64,000 nucleotides of DNA from Spongospora subterranea f. sp. subterranea. Its lineage: Eukaryota > Endomyxa: Phytomyxea > Phytomyxea > Plasmodiophorida. The notes below the pieces were generated by a model. It saw only the letters and a program-made list of their open reading frames with translations. It did not search any database and was not told where the DNA came from. A program made the position numbers and the translations under genes. How positions within the stretch are numbered: the first letter of the stretch is position 1; every line of letters begins with the position of its first letter. Location: NCBI GenBank assembly GCA_049724395.1, contig JAUGWO010000060.1, forward strand, positions 248,001 to 312,000, in the 5' to 3' direction. This document shows positions 56,346 to 64,000 of the stretch, piece by piece.

Positions 56346-56759
56346 AGCAGCATGGGTCGAGCTCATTCGATATAGCTACCGGCATGAAGTTCGAGCTGCG
56401 ACACCTTTACAATTTTCTCATAGGAACTGGACCGGCCCATTCACGAACAGACTCATGAACCTGGAGCTTTTTACAATCGAGGTTTCACGAGCGGTCAATT
56501 CCAGGGAAAGAAGCATACCCCATCATGACAGTTGTTTCCAGATTTGATTATCTTCTGGGTAAACACATCTATCATATTCCGGTTTGGGGTGGTTCAATCC
56601 AACGGCACCTTTCAAGGCAAGAAAGAGACTGGAAAATACATCTTGAGCCTTCTTCGCTCCATGAAGAAGTACTACAAGTTGGAATATGATTAACAAAACG
56701 TCTAGAATGATCTGTAGAATTAATTAAAAGAAGTCCAAGAAGTGCAGGAAGAGGGGCGA
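56346..56759. other. intergenic region, no firm gene
   Basis: About 410 bases between the duplicated promoter and the Copia-like remnant. It may contain further decayed element sequence; no reading frame or RNA gene could be supported. Confidence 0.3.
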
Positions 56760-57316
56760 TGATCTGCGCGAGTCTCGTGTGGTGTGGTCGACGGATCGAG
56801 AGGATGAAGACAAAAGATAATGGACATGAGTTGCATCAAGAACGGCCGGCCCTCAAAACGGTTTTGGCAGACAGGCATGGCACGAGCACTATCCATGATG
56901 GTCAGATGACCATGTTCGGCATGCGATTTCTGTGTCGAGGAATAGGGGGCAGTTGATCTTCACTCGATTTCGTGCTGTTCATAACGCTTTGCGTGGTATT
57001 CATTACCATTGTCGCCGTAGAGTAATTCAACCTTGCGGTCTGTACGATTTTCCAGATACATTTTACCGCGGCGGAACGCGTCCAAAGTCTGATTTTTACG
57101 ATGAAGCAGGAAAGGCGACCGTGCCCGGCTTGAACGACATGTAGCATCTTCCCCGTTTAGTGAGAAAAAAGACAGTGGCCCGAATTCATCCATGTTCACA
57201 CACTCGATCAATGCTACCGGTAGTGTTTGTATTTGGCAGAGGATACGGAGTAGCCTTGGCTTTAGCCATGGCGCAATCTTCGCAAAAGGAAAAAAACTTT
57301 TTCGGTCATTCAGCAA
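56760..57316 (-). mobile_element. Ty1/Copia-like integrase-region fossil
   Basis: Minus-strand readings show pieces typical of the Copia gag-pre-integrase and integrase core, including a DNGNEY box and a His/Asp-containing start of the core. Only this part is left; no LTRs or reverse transcriptase were recognised. It is short and clearly broken (several interruptions), suggesting an old copy. Confidence 0.5.
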
Positions 57317-57790
57317 CCAACATTACCATACTTATATCATTCAGCAATCAACATTACCATACATATTAACATTCAGCAATCCAAGATTACAGACATGAAT
57401 TCTTTATGGCAATCGTAACACGTGTTTAATCTTGGGATGTTGTAGTGGTAATGGTATTGAATGGATAAATTTACAGGTCAACGTCCTTTTATACTGCCAC
57501 CGGTCACGATCATTGATTCATAGGATCGGAGTAACATAATGAACATGGGATCTAAGAACAGTTTCTCATACAATATTTTTTCATCATATTGAGTCTTTGA
57601 CACATTGCATTCAAAAACAAAATCCAACTCCATCCACAATTGATCAAATGGTATTCACTGATGCAATGAAATATGGCAACAGTTAAAGACGCGTCTTAGA
57701 TGTTACAGAGCGATACCTTCCAATTATTGCTTTCGAAAAAAACTTTACCCATGGTAGAAAAAGTCAGATGATACCGCTCATGAGTGAATA
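57317..57790. other. AT-rich intergenic region with a short direct repeat
   Basis: A unit of about 28 bases is repeated around 57,310-57,400, each copy with CATTCAGCAA and AACATTACCATA. The rest is AT-rich and shows no gene. Confidence 0.45.
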
Positions 57791-57800
57791 AATTACAGAA

Positions 57801-58390
57801 CTATATTTTTTGTGTCATGAAAACGCCTCCGTCTAACCAAATTGGCGAACCGGTATGTATTTGTAGCGCTTGTTGAAAGTTGTCAATTGCGTTGATTGGC
57901 GAGAAACGTGCCAGACCACATTGAACGTGGGCAATTTTATCACATGAGGATCCGAAGCTATCCCTGTTGACCTTAATACTCACAGTAGGGTCCACACATA
58001 TTCAGTACAGTTCGCTGCGTCGGTCGTGGGCCCATCATGGATTCCGAAATCAGTCAACAAAGTCAAATAGGTCGTTTCATACTTATGATCGTCGGTTGGC
58101 GATATAACGTATTCCAACGACAACCCGGGAGTATATTTGACAACCACAGCATCAGGAGCAGTATTTAACTCAACCTCGAATTTGGAAGGACCGAGGATCA
58201 GACACTGAAGTGATCCAATTGATGTTGTTAGTGATCCAATTGATGTTGTTAGTGATCCAATTGATGTTGTTAGTAATCCAATTGATGCTGTTTATTGTAA
58301 CAATGTCGCCATCGGTTAGAACTTTTCGCTGACACACCCGGTTCACAACCGCAAAGTTCTTGATGGCAGACCATTGACCTTTGCTAACTG
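57801..58390 (-). CDS. unassigned, possibly degenerate gene with heptad-coding repeats
   Basis: Minus-strand readings look coding in pieces: SAIKNFAVVNRVCQRKVLTD and GDIVTINSI, a 21-bp tandem repeat coding NWITNNI three to four times, then LILGPSKFEVELNTAPDAVV, KYTPGLSLEYVISPTDDHKY, and a last piece NFQQALQIHTGSPIWLDGGV ending FMTQKI. The pieces lie in different frames. Two changes of frame, one near the repeat and one near 57,995, have no convincing introns, so this may be a decaying gene. The composition (many Asn/Thr) suggests an extracellular protein. Confidence 0.35.
58207..58290 (-). repeat. 21-bp tandem repeat, four copies
   Basis: Four consecutive 21-base units (GTGATCCAATTGATGTTGTTA on the plus strand is unit length; one base is dropped here for brevity in the description of variants) with the last unit differing at two or three positions. 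On the minus strand each codes one NWITNNI heptad. Confidence 0.9.
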
Positions 58391-58393
58391 TAT

Positions 58394-59260
58394 CTACATG
58401 TCAAGCTCCCCGGTAGGCAAATCAGGAAGGTCTGGCTGTTCTGGATGTCCAATCGCATCGTCGAACGAATCGTGATCTTGCCCATCAATATCGGAAGTTG
58501 CCGGCTCTCTCAAATAATTCGGATCCGCCCTCAGATAACTCCCAGTAAACCAAACAAGAACGATGGCATGGTCTCTTGTAGGCGAATCAGTCGCCAAGAG
58601 GGCGTAGTGGTTTCGTTCAGGCGAATAATCCGTCAAGAGGGCATCCAGAAAGATATAGCATTGGATCCGACGAACAAAATCCGGTGTGGCCCAACTCGGG
58701 AAGAATGTGTTCGCTTTCATTTCGAAATCCTCGAGTTGTTTTTCAAATACCAAGCGATCAAAAATGGCACGCTTAACTAATAATTCATTGGAAAAATAGC
58801 CGCGATCAGGATCGGGCTCTTGCAAGGTGATCTCGTTTCTCAGTCTTTGAACCTTAAACCGCAGCGTCGACGATGGATTTGATGGATTGTCCCCCGACAC
58901 GCTTAATTCATGCTCTTGGGATTTGACAGCAAATAGCAGATCCTTTGCCCATTTTTGGATAATGCCTTGCTCGCCCTCAGATAGTCTTGAAATTTTGCCT
59001 CGTATTTCATCAATTTTTTTAAATACTATCTCATCTTCAAGGACAGGACCTGTGATAAGGTCCATAGGGCAGGGGAAACGATTATCTTGATCATCTTGCG
59101 TAAACACGTCATCATCTTGCATAAACACGTCATCACTTTCCGTATTGACTCTTTGATCTTCAAAAGCCGCTTTGAGAACTGTCTTGATAGGGTAGATGGC
59201 ACCATCGCTATGACATATGATGGTCAACCATATCACGTACAGAACCGTGACCTGAAACAT
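58394..59260 (-). CDS. secreted protein, duplicated family, copy B
   Basis: This intronless gene of 288 residues is a paralogue of copy A. The start MFQVTVLYVIWLTIICHSDG is nearly the same signal peptide, and IYPIKTVL follows in both. Copy B has a duplicated Asp patch (DDVFMQDDDVFTQDDQD), FPCPMDLIT, helices (IVFKKIDEIRGKISRLSEGE, RFKVQRLRNEITLQEPDP) and an extra block of about 17 residues before SPTRDHAIVLVWFTGSY. It has a longer acidic tail (DIDGQDHDSFDDAIGHPEQ) and ends DLPTGELDM. Substitutions and indels are concentrated after the signal peptide. Function unknown. Confidence 0.75.
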   Translation of the reverse strand: MFQVTVLYVIWLTIICHSDGAIYPIKTVLKAAFEDQRVNTESDDVFMQDDDVFTQDDQDNRFPCPMDLITGPVLEDEIVFKKIDEIRGKISRLSEGEQGIIQKWAKDLLFAVKSQEHELSVSGDNPSNPSSTLRFKVQRLRNEITLQEPDPDRGYFSNELLVKRAIFDRLVFEKQLEDFEMKANTFFPSWATPDFVRRIQCYIFLDALLTDYSPERNHYALLATDSPTRDHAIVLVWFTGSYLRADPNYLREPATSDIDGQDHDSFDDAIGHPEQPDLPDLPTGELDM

Positions 59261-59263
59261 CAC

Positions 59264-60005
59264 TCACCCTGACCAACACAAACGGATAATATAATGATCC
59301 CGAATGAGGGATGATCACCTGGCAGTCTGGCACATACGTTTCACCTGGTGAGGGAGGGACCATAGGGTAGAGTCAGGGACAGACATTCGTAACAGGTGAC
59401 CGACACAGGATTCGTCCTTCTGATACAGTCACGGATCTGCTCATCCCGACTGTAGATCTGACTAATGCCCCAACTGGTGAAAAACTATAAATATCTGGAC
59501 TCAATCGTCCATTCGATACAGTCACGGATCTGCTCATCCTGACTGTGGAGCCGATTAATGCCCCAACTGGTGAGAAACTATAAATACATGGACTCATTCG
59601 TCCATCGATACAGTCACGAATTTGCCGAAATGACTCTACAGCCGACTGCGGCCAACAGGCCAAGTGGTGTTTTCGATGAAGGAACGGCACTGATGAAATG
59701 ACTGTAGAACCGTCGTGGTGTCTAACTCGTGTGTTTGACGAGGGATCGTCCGCCCATTCGATTCAGTCACGGAATCGTCGTAGAGCCGATTGTCCGCACT
59801 TGTGCTCCACGGACACGTCGACTCCTTCGTTTTTTCTGATCAGTCCTTGTCACCCCCATATGCCCCAAATTAACGACTAGTGTAAAGTGCACGGTTCTAC
59901 ACTCGTTCTGCACAGTTTATTCGTAAATCACGTCCAAATCAAGTGTTCTGTGTCACCGCGTTCGCTTCCTTTTTTGGCGCAGAGAAGTTTATTCTCATCG
60001 TTTAA
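59264..60005 (-). promoter_or_regulatory. duplicated, repeat-array promoter of secreted-protein copy B
   Basis: The proximal 120 bases match copy A. Beyond them, from about 59,385 to 59,790, a unit of about 95 bases recurs three to five times with modules in fixed order: GATACAGTCACGGATCTG, GACTGTAGATCTGACTAATG or a variant, CCCCAACTGGTGA, AACTATAAATA and TGGACTCA. The TATAAATA element repeats with each unit. The far end (about 59,890-60,005) again matches copy A. Confidence 0.7.
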
Positions 60006-60717
60006 TAAACACAACATGTTTTTTTTCTTTAATTTCGTATCGAATTGAAACTGAATTTCCAATGACAATCCAGATATGGACGTCGCCTTTGAACTCTACC
60101 AAAGTCAAGCAACGAGTTTCACGGTTAACGATAACGTTCAATGAACCCATCGAATAAATACCTAAAACGAACTGGTGTGGAATTGATTGGCTCATCGTGG
60201 AGGTGATGGGAACGAAGATGACGATCGAGGCGTGGAACGTGCTTAGCAAGCGTTTTGTCACGCACAGTACGGCACACGTCGTCATGATCGCCATGAACTT
60301 GCGATTCAGACAATTCCGAGGAGAAGATTTGGACCTGCGCCGACTGCACCTGTCAAATATCGTCAACACGTTGATCACCAACAATCATTCTCGATTTCCA
60401 CTATCCAGGCGCTGGTCCACACGAAACCGCGACATTGCCAATACGGCCGCCCGATGCCGATGGATCCATAAACCCACACACCGCCATCTGGCCAACCGCT
60501 ATGATTAAGCCACCTCATTCGGCTTTAGCGTGTTCGATGGATGGGGTGATGATGCAGGCACAACCCCAGCAGACGAACCACTACCACATGAACAAGTCGC
60601 TTGCCTTCCACCGTCTTGTTGGTGCATTGTGGTGAGTCTGCTGTTGGATCTACGGTCATAACGATGTTCCACCATTTGCCACTTTGTGAGTTCAGAATGC
60701 ACTTTATCGACGTTCAA
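59995..60717 (-). CDS. possible unassigned gene
   Basis: A minus-strand reading ends LVEFKGDVHIWIVIGNSV and SIRYEIKEKKHVVFIKR with a stop at 59,995; it has the alternating pattern of beta strands. Upstream, MNVDKVHSELTKWQMVEHRY at 60,717 could be its start, with one or more introns between. The middle exons are not settled; other frames are open on both strands. I do not recognise the family. Confidence 0.3.
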
Positions 60718-60725
60718 TAACAGAT

Positions 60726-61163
60726 ATGGCGATAAAGGCGCTCTTATACTTCAATCAATCTCTGATCGTCTCTGATTATTCTGTATTTAGTTGGACATAT
60801 AATGAATCACCTTCTTTCGATTTGGGTAATGGGTCAGGATCTGATCCGGGCTACACATTCAGATTAAATCCGATTATCGATGAGATTGATAACGGCACGA
60901 ATACAGAAAGTGGGTCATATTGGACAATTGCTGTCAGGAACTTCATTCGATCAGAGACAAAAACCGTGTTGGACTTGTGGTTGATCAGGGACAGCAGATA
61001 CCGGTGGTGGTCGTCAACTTGCCCAGGCCGGGGAACGTGCCAAGGCTTTGCGCGAACAGCGAATCGGTTCCTACTGGATTTCATACGAGCCAATACAGAT
61101 ACTCAATGCGGTTCATGGACCACTATCATCAATTGTCAAACCCATATCGCTTGGCCTTGGTAG
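60726..61163 (+). CDS. possible unassigned gene
   Basis: The ATG at 60726 starts MAIKALLYFNQSLIVSDYSV and stays open for 145 codons, with several N-glycosylation-like sequons (NQS, NES, NGT). A second open reading on the same strand (QQIPVVVVNLPRPGNVPRL) overlaps its end in another frame. No family was recognised and no intron is clear. Confidence 0.25.
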   Translation: MAIKALLYFNQSLIVSDYSVFSWTYNESPSFDLGNGSGSDPGYTFRLNPIIDEIDNGTNTESGSYWTIAVRNFIRSETKTVLDLWLIRDSRYRWWSSTCPGRGTCQGFARTANRFLLDFIRANTDTQCGSWTTIINCQTHIAWPW

Positions 61164-61396
61164 ATTCCAAATGACGTTCATATCTGGATCGCGATGGGAA
61201 AATTCGGTTTTAAGTTCAAGACGATTCAATAACAGCACATGAGTGATTCCAAGTTCTCACATAAGTTTCACAATAACCGTTATTCTACGATGGTGAGTCA
61301 CTCATCATTTGAGGGACAATATCTTCCGATTGTCCCATGTCATTCGCCTCATTCAGCAAATCGCACTTGAATTGTCAGCAATCGGTGTTTTGTCGA

Positions 61397-63688
61397 ATGG
61401 GTGATCTTGGCAACGCACGAGAGCGGGCGTCGTTACTGCAGGCATCGGATCGGATTGACGAATTCGTCCCTGTTATCGACCGATCGAGGCGCGTCTCCAC
61501 TCTACCTGACGCCGACGGGAACCGGTTAGATCCGGATCCGACGACCGATAACCGATTGCTAACGAACAACACAACTCGCAGGGAATCGTTCGTCGTTCAC
61601 GATGTGCGCGATCAGGACGAGGAATCGAGCAGTTGGCGGGAGCAGATGCGATTATGGTTCGAGATGAACTCGATGTTGTTAACGATCATGGTCATCTCCG
61701 CCATCGCCTTTATCGTCTTCAAACTGACCGGGTTACTGATCATGGGAATCCCATACACAATCCTAACGACCCCGTTTGTGTTCGGCACCTGCAAAATGGC
61801 CATCGATATCGCCGACCCGATCATATTCGGGGCGATGTCGTTCTTCTCGTCGGTCCTGTCGTGGCACGTTCTCGTGTTCATCACGTCGATCCGAGTTCAT
61901 CTCTCCCGGGTCGTGTTGAGCTCAAGCGTGTTTCTCTGGCTTAGCTATAATAAGCACGACGCGTTTCTAGTGAATGGATCCCAAGCGGCAATGGTCTGCA
62001 CATTCATCTGGATGGGCAAAGACATCATCATGAGATTCACTCGTCGTTTGATCACCGTTTCGTCCCTGATCGAGGCGATGCGTCTCGCCGATTCCGGTCA
62101 GTAGTGTTCGCACCGTGATGTTCATCGCAACGCCAACCTCCAACCTGACTGGAGATTGCAGAACGTGACGCCATTGTCATGCTCTGTTGCCCTGACAACG
62201 TTAAACGCGGAGAGGAGCGGCGCCGATGGAAAAACGACCCAAAACGTACGTCGCTAACTGTTAAATTGGAGACCATGCGGGACGGTACGTTCATCTCATA
62301 TCTATCATCGGCCGCGATTCCCCCTCTGAGATTCTGACAACAGGGGCGTTGGATTTACCATTACAGCCGATTGGTATCAGCGATGTGACATCGTGGGTGT
62401 ATTCCACAGATAGTCTGGTCCGAATAGAATCGGTCCATCAGATGAGGGTAAGGAGGCGCTGACACACCTTGTCCCTGGCAGACTCCCCACACTCATATTT
62501 CGAACAATCAGGTGATCGCCGCCTTCCTACGAGACCAGCTGTTCGAAGGTACGTTGGGCGAACGTCGTTGATGATCGTCCCTGATCGTCGCTGAGTTGTA
62601 TTGGTGTCGTTGTTAACAGGCGGGCGCCGTGCCGCCGTCCCGTACGACCTGTGGCGCAACATCACAGGCGGCGACGTACTGGCCCAGCGAACGTGGTCGT
62701 CCATGTTCCAACCGCATCGTGGGCCGGCTGTGGCGACCGTCGGCCCCCGCGAGTTTGTCTGGGGTCTCTACCAGGCGTTTGAGCGCCGGAAGCGGCTGCG
62801 ATCCCAGGTGATGAATTTGGGCAATCTGTTCACGATGTTGAACACGGGGATCACCGGTCTCTGTCTGGTGATCGCCGCCGTCACCTTCGCCGCCTGTTTG
62901 GGTGCCGATCTGTCCCGGCTCCTCGTCACCGTCAGCACCGTCTTTGTCGCCCTCAGTTTCGCCTTGTCTGGCACCCTAACCCGTTCGTAATCCACCGGAA
63001 ACCGTTTGTTCGTCGATCGCTAATCCTGTAATCTCAGGGGTGTTTGAGTCGCTCGTGTTCATATTTGTCGTGAAGGTAGGTCAATCGATGATCGTCCAAC
63101 TGATCGCCCCTCAACCACATTCCCTTAGGCGTATGAGATTGGCGATCGCGTCACGATCGACGATCACGACTATTTTATCGACAAGATCGAATTGATGTCG
63201 ACCGTGATGCGCAAAATCGATGGGCGAATAATGAAGATATCGAACATGGCACTATCGGATAAGTCGATCTTCAATCATCGTCGTTCAGGGTCTGAGTGTG
63301 CCCGTTATCGCCGCCAGAAATGATCTCCCTGATTTTTGTGTGAAATCCAGGCCAGCGTTGATCGATATCAAGTTCATGATCGCCTATGAGACCAGCGCTT
63401 CCCAATTGCATCAGCTGAAAATGATTCTTACCCAATACTGCAAGCTGAATTCCGATATTTGGAAGAGCGATGTCGAGTTCCTGATCGGCGATCTGATCGA
63501 CGATACGGCCACAGTTGTGACAGGGCGACTTCTATCATCGGTTAACATGGCAGGAAAAGGTCGCGTTGGACGAGCACCGGTTCGATCTGGCGCAATGCCT
63601 GCGCCAGGCGATGAACCAGATTGGGATCTTGACCAGCGGTAATGATGGTGTTGTGTATTACAATGGGGGGGCTGTTGAAGCCGCTTAG
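61397..63688 (+). CDS. MscS-family mechanosensitive ion channel (fungal Msy / plant MSL type)
   Basis: These channels open under membrane tension and release osmotic pressure; in fungi they sit in the ER or plasma membrane. The acidic, Arg-rich N-terminus starts MGDLGNARERASLLQASDR. Membrane segments follow (MLLTIMVISAIAFIVFKLTG, ITSIRVHLSRVVLSSSVFLW). A loop with FVWGLYQAFERRKRLRS corresponds to the linker before the pore. The pore and TM3 equivalent are LLVTVSTVFVALSFALSG, and after the next introns FESLVFIFVVKAYEIGDRVT and VMRKIDGRIMKISN, the MscS signature. The C-terminal domain has FMIAYETSASQLHQLKMIL and, after another intron, WQEKVALDEHRFDLAQCLRQ. At least six short introns (several with GTCAGT, GTACGT donors) were placed by eye. 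Start chosen as the second ATG; 61,337 is also possible. Confidence 0.82.
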
Positions 63689-64000
63689 AACACCCATATG
63701 ATAAGATAATGATCGCAACAGTATAAAACATGGACAGACCATATTCCTATCAATCTCCTTGAATGGGGCCAAATACTGCTTCGCAGTGACATTGTCAAGT
63801 TGCAACTGATTGTGATCAGACAAAATTGTTATCCTTTCAATTCCGTCATTATGTTTTATTTCATTGAAATACGAAAGTTTCCACAGCCGCGAAACTCAAA
63901 ACAAAATTTGAAGACGAAAAGTAAAATGATATGCAGATCGAGGTTGAAAGTTGAAATGTACTGTAGCTGGCGCGTTGACGGAAATTCATATGAGTTGGTT
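63689..64000. other. AT-rich intergenic region at the right edge
   Basis: About 310 bases beyond the MscS stop. It contains runs of A and T and no exon I can support. Some minus-strand frame is open here (MSDHNQLQLDNVTAKQYLAP at 63,823), which could be a short exon or chance. Confidence 0.3.

Noticed and set aside
1-64000. CRISPR arrays, bacterial operons, prophage or plasmid features.
   Set aside because: Spliceosomal introns, eukaryotic gene content and the absence of repeat-spacer arrays rule these out; the two tandem arrays have no spacers.

Overview
The window is nuclear DNA from a eukaryote. Most genes are split by short GT-AG introns, usually 40-75 bases, often with TTAAC/CTAAC-like branch sites. 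Genes are dense and lie on both strands, and there are no prokaryotic operons or rRNA loci. DAW1/ODA16, a factor for outer-arm dynein transport, implies a motile flagellum. An Izh3-like PAQR receptor, an Atg22/UMF1 transporter, ASTE1 and a fungal/plant-type MscS channel fit a zoosporic early fungus or a related flagellate near the base of Holomycota. That placement is an inference; nothing in the window proves the taxon.

Layout. 0-15 kb is conserved housekeeping: the 3' end of NSF/Sec18 (+), SUZ12 (-), an Atg22/UMF1-like transporter (-), an unassigned gene (-), ZC3H15 (+), the mitochondrial rRNA methyltransferase MRM1 (-), a CCCH zinc-finger protein (+), a small unassigned gene (-), an Izh3-like PAQR receptor (+), DAW1 (-) and an EF-hand protein (-). 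An 85-bp minisatellite fills the divergent promoter before OTUD6B (+). A metallothionein-like gene, a foldback element and a broken Ty3/Gypsy fossil follow to about 21 kb. 21-33 kb holds a disordered protein, a BTB/BACK/SPRY protein, a PPR protein built on 38-residue repeats, a 77-bp minisatellite, an Ariadne-type RBR ubiquitin ligase, and ASTE1.

33-40 kb is the most striking part. One gene encodes a disordered protein. The next, at 34,957-40,101, appears to encode a single polypeptide: four membrane segments enclosing two extracytosolic Cache-like sensor modules, followed without a break by a complete two-pore cation channel with two canonical EF hands. All the splice phases I worked out by eye agree across the junction. 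I know of no described protein with this architecture.

40-64 kb contains mitochondrial tyrosyl-tRNA synthetase, an unassigned nuclear-looking protein, ribosomal protein eS28, several unassigned membrane proteins, a Vti1-like SNARE without a visible membrane anchor, a head-to-head pair of Gypsy integrase/chromodomain fossils, an SLC38-type amino-acid transporter, two duplicated secreted-protein genes with repeat-rich copied promoters, a Copia-like fossil, and an MscS-family mechanosensitive channel.

Together the window offers calcium and stress signalling parts (Cache-TPC channel, EF-hand protein, MscS channel, PAQR), vesicle fusion (NSF, SNARE), ubiquitin enzymes (RBR ligase, OTU protease), translation factors and a Polycomb subunit. 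Exon edges were read by eye. Where they were not resolved, the span given is the outer limit of the gene.
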